From Breoghania corrubedonensis (GTDB taxonomy: Bacteria; Pseudomonadota; Alphaproteobacteria; Rhizobiales; Stappiaceae), in assembly GCF_003053845.1 (NCBI RefSeq), contig NZ_QAYG01000002.1:186001-250000 (forward strand): DNA of 64,000 bases, written 5' to 3'. The position numbers and the translations under genes are program-made. A model generated the notes under the pieces. It was not told the origin of the DNA. It worked only from the letters and a program-made list of their open reading frames with translations, and did not search any database. The first letter of the stretch is position 1. Each line of letters opens with the position of its first letter. Shown piece after piece: positions 35,732-45,250 of the stretch.

Positions 35732-36439
35732 ATGAACCCTGAGACGCGCGATTCGCTCGCCGTGTCGATGCTGCCACAGCCCGGTTCCGCCCCGATTGAA
35801 TGGCACGTCGAAGACACCCCCGTCGCCTACCCCGCGGCTCTTGCCGCCATGGAAGCGCGTGCCGCGCAGATCGCCGAGGGAACCGCCCCCGAACGCGTCT
35901 GGCTGCTTGAGCATCCCCCGCTCTACACCGCCGGCACCAGCGCCCATGAAGAGGACCTCGTCGCCCCCGATCGGTTTCCCGTCTTCCACACCGGCCGCGG
36001 CGGACAGTTCACCTATCACGGCCCCGGCCAGCGGGTCGCCTATGTGATGCTGGACCTGAAGCGCCGGCAGCAGGATGTGCGCGCCTTCGTCGCCTCCCTG
36101 GAGGCATGGCTGATCAACACGCTGTGGCAGTTCCATGTGCGCGGCGAGCGGCGCGACGACCGCGTCGGCGTGTGGGTGCGCCGGCCGGAAAAGGCAATGG
36201 ACGCCGAAGACAAGATCGCCGCCATCGGCATCCGCGTGCGCAAGTGGGTGACCTTCCACGGTATCAGCCTGAACGTGGAGCCGGAGCTGGAACACTTTTC
36301 CGGCATCGTGCCATGCGGCGTCACGGACCACGGCGTCACCAGCCTGGTCGATCTCGGCCTGCCGGTGACAATGCCGGAAGTCGATTCGATCCTGCGCGGC
36401 GAGTTCGAGAAGATCTTCGGAGAGACGAAGGCGGTGTAA
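35732..36439 (+). CDS. lipB: Lipoyl(octanoyl) transferase LipB
   Basis: A 235-residue transferase that moves octanoate from acyl carrier protein to lipoate-dependent enzymes. Catalytic K171 ([11 protein letters not shown]) and C195 ([14 protein letters not shown]) are present, as are the substrate-binding [16 protein letters not shown] and [12 protein letters not shown]. The N-terminal 20 residues are a short extension. The gene is monocistronic and diverges from the FliN-like gene. Confidence 0.97.
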   Translation: MNPETRDSLAVSMLPQPGSAPIEWHVEDTPVAYPAALAAMEARAAQIAEGTAPERVWLLEHPPLYTAGTSAHEEDLVAPDRFPVFHTGRGGQFTYHGPGQRVAYVMLDLKRRQQDVRAFVASLEAWLINTLWQFHVRGERRDDRVGVWVRRPEKAMDAEDKIAAIGIRVRKWVTFHGISLNVEPELEHFSGIVPCGVTDHGVTSLVDLGLPVTMPEVDSILRGEFEKIFGETKAV

Positions 36440-36519
36440 GGCGGGTTGCGCAAAGCCCGTCCTCCGAGGTTATCCCCCCGCAAAAGCCTTGTCAGATCAG
36501 GCAACACCACGCCCGCATC

Positions 36520-36819
36520 TTACCCCGTCGGGCGCACGTCGAATCCGTTCGTGACGATACCGGCCTCGCCGAGCACCTTCACCTCGGAAACGCGCGCCCA
36601 GCCGGGGCCGTCGAGGGCTACCGCAAGCATCGCGTCCACTGACCCCGTTTCGCCGGAAAAAACCGCTTCCACCTCGCCGGAACGCAGATTCCGCACCCAG
36701 CCGGAAAGCCCCAGCTCCCGCGCCCGGTCCGCACACCACGCGCGGTAGCCCACGCCCTGAACCCGCCCGGCGACAAGAACATGCACGGCGCGTTGCCGGC
36801 TCGGCTCGTTCGCGCTCAT
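36520..36819 (-). CDS. acyP: Acylphosphatase
   Basis: A 99-residue protein with the two active-site motifs: R19 in GRVQGVGYRAW and N44 in GWVRN. It hydrolyses carboxyl-phosphate bonds of acylphosphates. The start at 36819 is used because upstream in-frame codons show no family similarity. It lies 31 bp downstream of the HAD phosphatase gene, so the pccA-HAD-acyP genes form one minus-strand unit. Confidence 0.93.
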   Translation of the reverse strand: MSANEPSRQRAVHVLVAGRVQGVGYRAWCADRARELGLSGWVRNLRSGEVEAVFSGETGSVDAMLAVALDGPGWARVSEVKVLGEAGIVTNGFDVRPTG

Positions 36820-36850
36820 CGCGGCCTCCGTGTCCGGCAAAGCGCGCCGT

Positions 36851-37552
36851 TCAGCCAGGAACGACGCTCTCGCTCCACTCCACCACCAGTGCGCCCGCTT
36901 CGCGCGGCGTATCGGCGATCGCCAGCGGGCTCTCCGCCTGCAGTTCCGCCCGGCTGCCATAGCCGTAAGTGACACCGATCGCCGCCACGTTGTTGACGCG
37001 CGCGCCGGCGAGATCATGCTTGCGGTCGCCGATCATGATCCCGGCCTTCGCATCGACGCCCTCGCGTTCCAGTAGATGGGCGATCAGGTCGCCCTTGGTC
37101 GACAGGCTGCCATCGTCCGCCGCTCCGTAGATGCCCTTGAAATACTCGGCGAGGCCGAAATGTTCCACGATCCGCACCGCCGGTTCGCGCAACTTGGAGG
37201 TCGCCACATAGAGTGTGTGGCCGAGGTCTCTCAAGGCGGCGAGGACTTCGGGAATGCCGTCGATCACCTGATTCTCGAAGAGCCCCACTTCGCCGTAGCG
37301 GTTGCGATAGTGGCCAACCGCCTCGCGCACCCGGTCCGGGTCATCCCCGCCCAGAAGCACCGCGAAGCTCTCGCCGAGCGGCGGCCCGATGCACCAGCGC
37401 AGGTCATCCGCTTCGGGGATCGTCTCAAGCCCCATGCATTCCAGCGCGTATTGAAAGGAACGGGTGATGCCGGGAAACGGATCGGTCAGCGTGCCGTCGA
37501 GATCGAACAGGACGGCACGCCCGGTGGCGACAGCGAAAGGTCTGGCGTTCAT
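36851..37552 (-). CDS. HAD-family phosphatase (phosphoglycolate phosphatase-like)
   Basis: A 233-residue hydrolase. Motif I DLDGTLTDP (nucleophile D18), motif II TSKLREPA, motif III and IV KGDLIAHLL and MIGDRKHDLAGARVN are all present. The C1 cap helix region fits phosphoglycolate or pyrophosphate-type hydrolases; substrate is unproven. Its ATG overlaps the pccA stop by 4 bp (ATGA), so it is translated with pccA. Confidence 0.88.
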   Translation of the reverse strand: MNARPFAVATGRAVLFDLDGTLTDPFPGITRSFQYALECMGLETIPEADDLRWCIGPPLGESFAVLLGGDDPDRVREAVGHYRNRYGEVGLFENQVIDGIPEVLAALRDLGHTLYVATSKLREPAVRIVEHFGLAEYFKGIYGAADDGSLSTKGDLIAHLLEREGVDAKAGIMIGDRKHDLAGARVNNVAAIGVTYGYGSRAELQAESPLAIADTPREAGALVVEWSESVVPG

Positions 37553-39558
37553 TCAAATTCCATGATCACGGCGTCGACCGCGAGGCTCTCGCCCGGCGCC
37601 GCCTTGATGGCGGAAACCGTGCCCTCGCGTTCGGCCACCAGCACGTTTTCCATCTTCATAGCCTCCACGATGGCGAGCCGCTGCCCGGCGCTGACCTTTT
37701 CGCCCTCCTCCACGTGAATGGAGATGACAAGGCCCGGCATCGGACACAGCAACATCTTGGAGGTGTCGGCGGGCACCTTCTCGGGCATCAGCCTGTCGAG
37801 TTCGGCGGTGCGGGGAAGCATCACGCGAGAATCGACCGAACATCCCTGCCAGTCAAGCCGCCAGCCATTCTCGATGGCCCTCACCTGCACGGCCACCACC
37901 TCGTGCCCGACCCGGCCACACCACAACAGATCTCCCGGCAACCAGTCGCTGGTGACGGGGAATGTCTGACCCTCGATGGTCACGTCGATCTCCACCGGCA
38001 GGTCGGGATAGCCCTCCGCCAGTTCGATCTCCAGGTATTCCTTGTCAAGCTTCACCACCCAGTCGCGATGCAGCTTGCCCGAATGCGGACGCAGCCGGCC
38101 GGTCAGCCGGTCGAGGCGGTCCTTGCGCACCACCTCCATGGAAAGCGCCACCGCCGCCAGCACCACCATTTCCTCGTGCGTCGGCGATGTCGGTTGGAAG
38201 CCTTCCGGGTATTCGTCGGCGATGAAGCTGGTGGAAAGCTCACCGGACTGCCAGCGCGGATGCTTCATCAGCGAGGACAGGAACGGAATGTTGTGGCCGA
38301 TCCCGTCGATGACGAACTGGTCGAGCGCCAGCCCCATCGCCTTGATGGCGGTAGCGCGGTCGGGCGCATGGGTGATGAGCTTGGCGACCATCGGGTCGTA
38401 GAACATCGAGATCTCCGCCCCTTCAACCACGCCGGTATCGTTGCGCACGGTGATGCCGGCGTGCTTCTCTTCCTCCGGCGGGCGATAGCGCACCAGCCGG
38501 CCGATGGAGGGCAGGAAGTTGCGGTAGGGATCCTCGGCGTAGATGCGGCTCTCGATCGCCCAGCCGTCGAGCTTGACGTCGGCCTGCGTGATCGCGAGCT
38601 TTTCGCCCGCCGCCACCCGGATCATCTGTTCCACCAGATCGATGCCGGTGACGAGTTCGGTCACCGGATGCTCCACCTGAAGCCGCGTGTTCATCTCGAG
38701 AAAGAAGAAGCTCTTGTCCTGGCCGGCGACGAATTCCACCGTGCCGGCGCTGTCGTAGTCGACCGCCTTTGCAAGCGCCACGGCCTGCTCGCCCATCTTG
38801 CGGCGCGTCTCCTCATCGAGCAGCGGCGACGGCGCCTCCTCGATGACCTTCTGGTTGCGGCGCTGGATGGAGCACTCGCGCTCGCCCAGATAGACGGCGT
38901 TGCCGTGCTTGTCGCCGATCACCTGGATTTCGATGTGGCGCGGGTTCTCGATAAATTTCTCGATGAAGACACGGTCATCGCCGAAGGAGGACGCGGCTTC
39001 CGAACGTGCGCGCTCGAAGCCCTCATGGGTCTCCTTCTCGCTCCACGCGATGCGCATGCCCTTGCCACCGCCACCCGCCGACGCCTTGATCATCACCGGA
39101 AAGCCGATTTCCCTAGCGATCTTCACGGCCTCGTCCGGCGTTTCGATCACGCCGAGATAGCCCGGCACCGTGGAGACATTGGCGGCATTGGCGAATTTCT
39201 TGGACTCGATCTTGTCGCCCATCGCCTGGATGGCGCGCGTGTTCGGGCCGATGAAGACGATGCCGTTTGCCGCCAGCGCCTCGGCGAATTCCGCGCGCTC
39301 GGAAAGAAAGCCGTAGCCGGGATGCACCGCCTGGGCTCCGGTCTGCTTGCAGGCCGCAATGATCTTGTCGATGACGAGATAGCTCTCGGCCGCAGCCGGC
39401 GGACCGATATGCACAGCCTCGTCGGCCATTTCCACATGCAACGCATCGGCGTCCGCATCGGAATAGACCGCCACCGTGGCGATGCCCATGCGCCGCGCCG
39501 TCTTGATGACACGGCACGCGATCTCGCCGCGATTGGCGATCAGGATTTTGTCAAACAT
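37549..39558 (-). CDS. pccA: Propionyl-CoA carboxylase, biotin-containing alpha subunit
   Basis: A 669-residue alpha subunit: biotin carboxylase domain with GGGGKGMR, then the BT region, and a biotinyl domain with EAMKMEN; K635, 34 residues before the end, is the biotin site. The PCC class is supported by the overall length, the long inter-domain section (about 450-590, DKEYLEIELAEGYPDLPVEI) and the pccB gene 8.3 kb upstream on the same strand. It carboxylates propionyl-CoA to methylmalonyl-CoA. The start at 39558 has GGGAGA upstream. Confidence 0.92.
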   Translation of the reverse strand: MFDKILIANRGEIACRVIKTARRMGIATVAVYSDADADALHVEMADEAVHIGPPAAAESYLVIDKIIAACKQTGAQAVHPGYGFLSERAEFAEALAANGIVFIGPNTRAIQAMGDKIESKKFANAANVSTVPGYLGVIETPDEAVKIAREIGFPVMIKASAGGGGKGMRIAWSEKETHEGFERARSEAASSFGDDRVFIEKFIENPRHIEIQVIGDKHGNAVYLGERECSIQRRNQKVIEEAPSPLLDEETRRKMGEQAVALAKAVDYDSAGTVEFVAGQDKSFFFLEMNTRLQVEHPVTELVTGIDLVEQMIRVAAGEKLAITQADVKLDGWAIESRIYAEDPYRNFLPSIGRLVRYRPPEEEKHAGITVRNDTGVVEGAEISMFYDPMVAKLITHAPDRATAIKAMGLALDQFVIDGIGHNIPFLSSLMKHPRWQSGELSTSFIADEYPEGFQPTSPTHEEMVVLAAVALSMEVVRKDRLDRLTGRLRPHSGKLHRDWVVKLDKEYLEIELAEGYPDLPVEIDVTIEGQTFPVTSDWLPGDLLWCGRVGHEVVAVQVRAIENGWRLDWQGCSVDSRVMLPRTAELDRLMPEKVPADTSKMLLCPMPGLVISIHVEEGEKVSAGQRLAIVEAMKMENVLVAEREGTVSAIKAAPGESLAVDAVIMEFE

Positions 39559-39776
39559 TGCTTCTCCCAGCCTTAAACCGGCTCCTCGGGCTGCGTTGTA
39601 AGCCTGCATCACGCGCTGCGCAACTATACGGAAGGCAGGGGTATCGGCGCCCCGCCCTTCCCATACGTCCGCCGGACAGACAGGGCGGCACCGGCACCGA
39701 ACACGGTGCAACTAACGCATCGACCACGTAAAATTAACGGCTGCGTGTCTCAGTATTTTACTCATGGAAGCAAAAG

Positions 39777-39798
39777 CGCTTTCGCCGCGGCGAAAGCG
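39777..39798 (+). promoter_or_regulatory. Perfect 22-bp palindrome abutting a ribosome-binding site
   Basis: CGCTTTCGCCG is followed by its exact complement, ending one base before the GAGGGGG ribosome-binding site of the GGDEF gene at 39816. As RNA it would fold into an 11-bp hairpin; as DNA it would be an operator. It lies in the 257-bp gap between pccA and this gene. Confidence 0.55.
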
Positions 39799-39815
39799 AG
39801 GGGGACACCATTACC

Positions 39816-41375
39816 ATGACGACCACGACAGAACGCAGGCAGTCTCCGCGCCTCGCACGCATCGTCTTCCTGGCGTCCGGCAGTCTCTTCGCCCTGACCG
39901 CATGCTCGCTCCTTCTTCTCGGCTACCTGGCTTCCCGCACAGCCAACATGGAGGCATCGTCGGGCGACCGGCGTCTGTTCGACAACGCCCTGCAAAGCAG
40001 GCTCCGACTGATCACGCGCGACCAGCACACCCTCGCGCGCTGGGACCGCACCGTCGCCAATGTCGTTCTCACCTTCGACAAGGCCTACGTGCTCAGCGAA
40101 ATGGTGGATTCGCTGTGGCACGACTTCCGCCACGACCGATCGTGGTTCATCACCGCCGGAGGGCGGGTCCTCGCGGAGGCGTGGCGCGACGAGGTCGATT
40201 TTTCCGGGCGCCTGCTCCCGCCGGGCCATGACATCCGCCTCATCGTGGAAGAAGCGGCACAACGGCATCTGGAAAACCGCATCGTCATCCCGGGCGGTTA
40301 CGGCCAGCGCGCCGTGCCGACCACACATCTGGAACGGGTATCCGCCACGGGCTTCGCCATGGTGGACAACCGGCCCGCCATGGTCAGTGCCATGGCGATC
40401 GTCCCCGACGATGGCACCGTCGCCCTGCCGGACGGCCCGCCGACGATCCTCGTCTCGGCCCGCTACATCGATGCCACCCTGATCGACGATCTAAACGCAC
40501 AACTGGGTTTCAGCGACGTTGCCTTCTCGGGCGCGGCGCGCAATGGCGCAAGCGGACACACGATTCTCTCGGTGGATGAAAAACCGCTGGGAACCTTCAC
40601 GTGGCGCGCCCAGACACCGGGCAGACAGATATGGTCTACGGCCATTCCGCTGATCGCGCTCATCGCCGGCACGCTCGCGCTGGCGACACTCCTCGTCGCG
40701 CGCCGACTCGGCCGGCTCACGAAGCGCCTGGAGGAAAGCGAGAGCCGCAACCGGTATCTCGCCAGCCACGACACGCTGACAGGACTTGCCAACCGCCTCC
40801 AGTTCGACGCGGCGCTGACGGTAGCCCTGGAGAAACTCCCCGAGACCTCCTTCGCGCTCCTCGCCTGCGACCTCGACCGCTTCAAGACGGTCAACGACAC
40901 CTACGGTCATGGTGCGGGCGACGCCGTCATCCGCACGGTCGGCGAGCGGCTTCACGAGGTCATCGGCGGGGCCGGCCTCGTCGCACGGATCGGCGGCGAC
41001 GAGTTCATCGCGCTCATTGCCGGCCGTACGGACCGACTGTACCTCGAAACGCTCTGCCGGCAGGTCATCGCCGCGATTTCCGCCCCGATCGCGATCACCC
41101 ATGACGCCACTACCGACGTCGGCGCCAGTATCGGCGTCGTCACCGCGGGCCTTGCCGAAACGAACAAGACAAAGCTCCTCGCGGCGGCCGACCGGGCGCT
41201 CTACGCGGCCAAAAGCGGCGGACGTGGCCGCAGTGTCTTTGCCGAGGACATCAAGGACGACGACGCGCCCCGCACCGAAGGATCCGGCGGTTCCACGCTC
41301 GCGGTGCGTCTGGGACCGCGGCATCAGGACCGCACGCCCGCGACGACAGGCCACAAGAGCGGCGCCCGCAAATGA
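39816..41375 (+). CDS. CHASE4-like GGDEF diguanylate cyclase
   Basis: A 519-residue protein: membrane helix 1 (residues 14-40), a periplasmic sensory region (about 45-265) of CHASE4 type, helix 2 (about 268-292), then a GGDEF domain. The active site is GGDEF (ARIGGDEFIAL). The I-site position five residues before it reads GGAG instead of RxxD, so product inhibition at that site is absent. The C-terminal tail is charged and disordered. The stem of a 22-bp palindrome precedes its ribosome-binding site. Confidence 0.88.
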   Translation: MTTTTERRQSPRLARIVFLASGSLFALTACSLLLLGYLASRTANMEASSGDRRLFDNALQSRLRLITRDQHTLARWDRTVANVVLTFDKAYVLSEMVDSLWHDFRHDRSWFITAGGRVLAEAWRDEVDFSGRLLPPGHDIRLIVEEAAQRHLENRIVIPGGYGQRAVPTTHLERVSATGFAMVDNRPAMVSAMAIVPDDGTVALPDGPPTILVSARYIDATLIDDLNAQLGFSDVAFSGAARNGASGHTILSVDEKPLGTFTWRAQTPGRQIWSTAIPLIALIAGTLALATLLVARRLGRLTKRLEESESRNRYLASHDTLTGLANRLQFDAALTVALEKLPETSFALLACDLDRFKTVNDTYGHGAGDAVIRTVGERLHEVIGGAGLVARIGGDEFIALIAGRTDRLYLETLCRQVIAAISAPIAITHDATTDVGASIGVVTAGLAETNKTKLLAAADRALYAAKSGGRGRSVFAEDIKDDDAPRTEGSGGSTLAVRLGPRHQDRTPATTGHKSGARK

Positions 41376-41450
41376 CAATAGTATAACGTGCCCCCTTTCC
41401 TCTAATCAGGTCGGCAAGCAAAGAAAAACTGCCTGCTACAGGAGGTCGCT

Positions 41451-42416
41451 GTGGGCCACAACCACACGCACGATCACGACGCCGACCATGTACACTCACG
41501 CGGCAATGGGCATGGGCATCATCACCATCACGTCGACCCGAATGCCGGCGATCTGCGCATCACGTTCGCCATCGGCATCAACTTCCTGCTGACCCTCGTC
41601 CAGATCGTCGGCGGCATCATGGCCGGAAGCCTGGCGCTCATCGCCGATGCGCTGCACAACTTCTCCGATGCCATTTCTCTCGTGATCGCCTTCGGCGCGC
41701 GCAAGATCGCGCGGCGTCCCTCCGACGCGCAGATGACCTTCGGCTACGACCGCATCGAGATCGTCGCGGCGCTGATAAACTACACGACGCTGATCATCCT
41801 CGGCCTCTACCTCGTCTACGAGGCGGTGCTGCGCTTCATTGAACCGGAAGGCGTCGACGGCTGGATGGTCATCATCATCGCCATCGTGGCGCTGGTGATC
41901 GATCTGGGCACCGCGCTGCTGACCTACGCGATGTCGAAGTCGTCCATGAATATCCGCGCCGCCTTCCTGCACAACGTGGCCGACGCGCTGGGCTCGGTCG
42001 CGGTCATCGTCGCCGGTACACTGATCCTGCTCTACGACTGGCGCCTCATCGACCCGATCGTCACCCTGCTGATCGCCGGCTATATCCTGTGGCAGTCTTT
42101 CCTCGAGATCGGCCCGGTCATCCGCATCCTGATGCTGGCAAGCCCGCCGGACATCGCGGCCCAGAGCGTGCTCGATTCCCTGCGCGACATCGAGGGTGTG
42201 GCAGACGTCCACCATGTCCACCTGTGGCAGATGAACGAACACCAGAACGCGGTCGACGCCCATCTCGTCATCGCGGAAGGGTTCTGGGAGCGCGCGGATA
42301 CGATCAAGGCGTCCGCCAAGCAGCGCCTGAAGAGCGAATTCGGCGTCGGCCACACCACGCTGGAAATGGAATGCACCCACCACGTCTGCCTGGAAGCGCG
42401 CGCGATCGGACATTGA
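41451..42416 (+). CDS. Cation diffusion facilitator (ZitB/CzcD-like)
   Basis: A 321-residue metal/proton antiporter. The N-terminus is histidine-rich (HNHTHDHDAD, HGHHHHH), typical of Zn/Co/Cd exporters. Six helices follow, with metal-site motifs in helix 2 (DALHNFSDA) and helix 5 (HNVADALGS), and a C-terminal cytoplasmic domain with HHVHLWQMNEHQNAVDAH. The start is GTG with AGGAGG seven bases upstream. It stands alone. Confidence 0.93.
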   Translation: MGHNHTHDHDADHVHSRGNGHGHHHHHVDPNAGDLRITFAIGINFLLTLVQIVGGIMAGSLALIADALHNFSDAISLVIAFGARKIARRPSDAQMTFGYDRIEIVAALINYTTLIILGLYLVYEAVLRFIEPEGVDGWMVIIIAIVALVIDLGTALLTYAMSKSSMNIRAAFLHNVADALGSVAVIVAGTLILLYDWRLIDPIVTLLIAGYILWQSFLEIGPVIRILMLASPPDIAAQSVLDSLRDIEGVADVHHVHLWQMNEHQNAVDAHLVIAEGFWERADTIKASAKQRLKSEFGVGHTTLEMECTHHVCLEARAIGH

Positions 42417-42721
42417 GGGGAGGAGGAGCGGCTGCCCGGACAACGGGTTCGCGTTCCAATGACGACACTCTCCGCTCGTCAACCCGGCTCTGCGAAGCGG
42501 GACTTCGCACCGCATCACGTCCGGGATGACACCGGAGAGATTTGCTGAAATGGCGGGAACCGAGGATCCAAGCTCGCGGGCAGGTCAGCGCAACCCGCGT
42601 TCACAGCGGCTTTAGCTCACGTGTTCCATGACCGATCAAGCAGCGAGTTCCCGGCGTCGCTGAGTCGACGCCGGTTTCCCTGCCTCGGTCGCTCCCCTCG
42701 CCCCTCCGACGCGGGACCCGC
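42417..42721. other. 305-bp interval without a gene
   Basis: No open frame with recognisable similarity; a degraded palindromic stretch around 42470-42545 (TCCGGGATGACACCGG) resembles the other dispersed palindromic elements. The flanking genes converge. Confidence 0.5.
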
Positions 42722-43465
42722 TCATTCGAGCAACCAAGCAAAGGCCCGGCGCAGCTCGGCCGCACCGTCGCGCTCATACCAGCGCCCGTGCGCGAGAATC
42801 ACCCGTTCCGGATCGAACGCGATCATCCGTTCCACGGCCGCCTTCAGCTTCTCTTGCGATCCGCGATAGGTGCGCCGCATGTCGCGCGGCATGGAGCCGT
42901 GCGGGTGCAGGACGCCGCCAAGCCGGTAGAGGATCCGCATCGGCCAGGGCGCCACCTTCTCCGGTTCGAAATTCTCGATGAGATCGGTCAGCACCAGCGT
43001 GCGGCTTTTCCGGTGGAAGAAATCCACCTCCGTCATGAAGGCCCCGGCCGCCAGGATCGTCTCCACTTCGCTGTCCCACGGATAGCCGCTTTCGTTCTCG
43101 ATCTCGAAGGCGACGAAGTCGATTCGCGTGCCCGCCTGCTCGCGAATACGCGGAGCGAGCCAGACGTCGGCCTCCGGAAAGGCCACCTTCCAGTCGGGCA
43201 GCCACCAGTAGTGGATACGATTCGGCCCGATCAGATGGCGTACGGGACCCAGGCCGTCGAGTTCGCTCCTGAGTTTCGGCGTCAACGGTGTTGGCGAATG
43301 CACCATGAGGTCGCCACTGTCGAGCCGGATGACCGTCATTCGCGTGGGAAAGGTCAGCTTCGGCCAGGGGAGTCCGAAGCGGATCGTCGGTCCGTCGACG
43401 ATCCATATGTTCTCGGCAACCGGTTTCAGTCGATTAAGCGGGGGATAGGTCGGGGAAGATGTCAA
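42722..43465 (-). CDS. DUF4336 protein (metallo-hydrolase-like)
   Basis: A 247-residue protein of the DUF4336 family, distantly related to the metallo-beta-lactamase fold. Conserved blocks are RMTVIRLDSGDLMVHSPTPL, PVRHLIGPNRIHYWW, SRTLVLTDLIENF and VILAHGRWYERDG. Some metal ligands of true MBL enzymes are replaced, so the reaction is unknown. It stands between the CDF gene (convergent) and lrgA (divergent). Confidence 0.8.
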   Translation of the reverse strand: MTSSPTYPPLNRLKPVAENIWIVDGPTIRFGLPWPKLTFPTRMTVIRLDSGDLMVHSPTPLTPKLRSELDGLGPVRHLIGPNRIHYWWLPDWKVAFPEADVWLAPRIREQAGTRIDFVAFEIENESGYPWDSEVETILAAGAFMTEVDFFHRKSRTLVLTDLIENFEPEKVAPWPMRILYRLGGVLHPHGSMPRDMRRTYRGSQEKLKAAVERMIAFDPERVILAHGRWYERDGAAELRRAFAWLLE

Positions 43466-43638
43466 CGTGGCGCCTTGGGCTAAGTTTGCGAAATTTTCGG
43501 CGATAGCGAAGAAACGTGCGCGCGACTATACATTGAGGCAATCGGTAGTAGAACCGTCCTCGGTTCCACGCCACACTTCAGCATTCTTAACAACCGTGAA
43601 AGAGCGTGCCGGTCCACCGGCGCGCCGACCCGTGTTCC

Positions 43639-44028
43639 ATGATCCCTGCTCTGACCCTCCTTCTCCTGTGCCAGCTCGCGGGCGAGGTTATCGCCCGTTT
43701 GCTCAGCCTGCCGCTTCCCGGCCCGGTTATTGGCCTTGTCCTGCTGGCCGTCGGGCTGACCATCCGTGGCAAGGTTCCGGACAATGTCCGCGCCGTCGCA
43801 ACCGGCATCCTGCGCAATCTGGCGCTGATGTTCGTCCCCGCCTCCGTCGGCATCATCACCCAGACCCACGTGCTGGCGGCGAACGGACTGGCCCTCACCG
43901 TTTCCCTCATCGTGTCCACGATCGTCACCATGGCCGTCACCGCCTTCGTTTTCCGCTGGGCAACGATGCGCGCAAACCCCGGCCATGACGCCGGTGGCGA
44001 CCCGCGCGGCGAGAAGGAGGCGGGCTGA
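43639..44028 (+). CDS. lrgA: CidA/LrgA family membrane protein
   Basis: A 129-residue four-helix membrane protein with the family core LPLPGPVIGLVLLAVGLTI and LALMFVPASVGIITQ. CidA/LrgA proteins pair with CidB/LrgB and are linked to murein hydrolase export, or to glycolate and pyruvate transport. The start at 43639 gives an immediate hydrophobic N-terminus. Its TGA shares one base with the ATG of lrgB. Confidence 0.87.
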   Translation: MIPALTLLLLCQLAGEVIARLLSLPLPGPVIGLVLLAVGLTIRGKVPDNVRAVATGILRNLALMFVPASVGIITQTHVLAANGLALTVSLIVSTIVTMAVTAFVFRWATMRANPGHDAGGDPRGEKEAG

Positions 44029-44741
44029 TGGCAAATGTCGAGAAGCTCTGGGTCTACCTTGCCGAAACGCCGCTTCTGTGGCTGGCCATAACCCTGACCG
44101 CCTACACCTTCGCCGACTGGATATCGTCGCTCGCCAAACGCCATCCCCTCGTCAATCCGATCGTGATCGCGACCGGGCTGATCATCGCGGCCCTGTCCGT
44201 TTCCCACACGGACTACAAGACCTATTTCGGCGGTGCGCAGTTCGTGCATTTCATGCTCGGGCCAGCAACCGTCGCGCTCGCCATTCCGCTGGTCGACAAT
44301 CTCAGCCAGATCCGCCGCTCGGTCATACCGATCTCGCTCGCGCTCGTCGCCGGCTCCGCCACCGCCATCCTGTCCGCCGTCGGCACCGCCTGGCTGTTCG
44401 GCGCGCCGCACAATCTTCTGATGTCGCTGGCGCCGAAGTCGGTCACCACCCCCATCGCCATGGGTCTTTCCGAAACACTGGGCGGCATTCCCTCCCTGAC
44501 CGCCGTCCTCGTCGTCGCCACAGGCATCTTCGGCGCCATCACCGTGACACCGCTGATGAACCTCATGCGGATCAACGATCCCGCCGCCCGGGGCTTCGCC
44601 GTCGGCCTGACCTCGCACGGCATGGGCACCGCCCGCGCCTTTCAGGTCAATGCCCTCGCCGGCACCTTCGCCGGCCTCGCCATGGGCCTGAACGGATTGA
44701 TGACGGCCCTGCTGGCCCCCCTTCTGGCCGGCCTTTTCTGA
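44028..44741 (+). CDS. lrgB: LrgB/CidB family membrane protein
   Basis: A 237-residue integral membrane protein. LAPKSVTTPIAMGLSETLGG and the following ITVTPLMNLMRI, with SHGMGTARAF near residue 200, form the LrgB signature. It is the partner of lrgA, fused to it by a TGATG overlap. A stable hairpin covers its last codons. Confidence 0.92.
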   Translation: MANVEKLWVYLAETPLLWLAITLTAYTFADWISSLAKRHPLVNPIVIATGLIIAALSVSHTDYKTYFGGAQFVHFMLGPATVALAIPLVDNLSQIRRSVIPISLALVAGSATAILSAVGTAWLFGAPHNLLMSLAPKSVTTPIAMGLSETLGGIPSLTAVLVVATGIFGAITVTPLMNLMRINDPAARGFAVGLTSHGMGTARAFQVNALAGTFAGLAMGLNGLMTALLAPLLAGLF

Positions 44742-44749
44742 AGGCCGGC
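44727..44749 (+). terminator. Hairpin over the lrgB stop codon
   Basis: GCCGGCCTT pairs with AAGGCCGGC around TTCTG; the lrgB stop (44739-44741) lies in the loop and right arm. It is followed by GCTTTTCC, a weak T-run. Confidence 0.55.
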
Positions 44750-44870
44750 GCTTTTCCCGGCCAGGGAATGGGCCCACATGTCGCGGCAGTGGGACCGGCC
44801 ATGCACGGCTGGCCTTCGCCGCCGCGATGATCTAAAGCCTCATTTTCCAACACGCATGTCAGGACCCCCG

Positions 44871-45230
44871 ATGGACCGCATCATTCTGGAAGACCTGAGC
44901 TTCTTCGCCTACCACGGCGTCCATGACGAGGAAGCCCGCCTCGGCCAGCGCTTTCACGTCGACCTGACCGTCTGGGCCGATCTCTCCACCGCCGGCGAGA
45001 CCGACAACTACGACGACGCCATCTGCTACGCCAGGCTCACCCGAACGGTGGAGGACGTTGTGATGGGACAGCGCTTCAAGCTGATCGAACGTCTTGCCCA
45101 GGCGATCGCCGATGCCGTTCTGGCCGACGAACGCATCGCCAAGGTTGCCGTACGCGTCCACAAGCCGGGCGCGCCGCTGCCCATCGCCACGGGCAGCGTC
45201 TCCGTCGCCATCGAGCGCGAGCGTGGCTGA
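44871..45230 (+). CDS. folB: Dihydroneopterin aldolase
   Basis: A 119-residue folate enzyme making 6-hydroxymethyl-dihydropterin. The family shows as LEDLSFFAYHGVHDEEARLG near the start, the glutamate-bearing FKLIERLAQAIAD and the lysine in VRVHKPGAPLP. The start at 44871 has AGGA upstream; upstream frames lack similarity. folP and folK are not nearby. Confidence 0.93.
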   Translation: MDRIILEDLSFFAYHGVHDEEARLGQRFHVDLTVWADLSTAGETDNYDDAICYARLTRTVEDVVMGQRFKLIERLAQAIADAVLADERIAKVAVRVHKPGAPLPIATGSVSVAIERERG

Positions 45231-45250
45231 CCAGGGCCGGTGGCGGCCCG

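Noticed and set aside
37714-39576. A 620-codon frame opposite pccA
   Set aside because: Same reasoning: the pccA product has all biotin carboxylase motifs, and the antisense product has none of any family.
39764-40231. A 155-codon frame starting before the CHASE4-like GGDEF gene
   Set aside because: It overlaps the real gene in another frame; the ribosome-binding site GAGGGGG and all domains belong to the frame at 39816.
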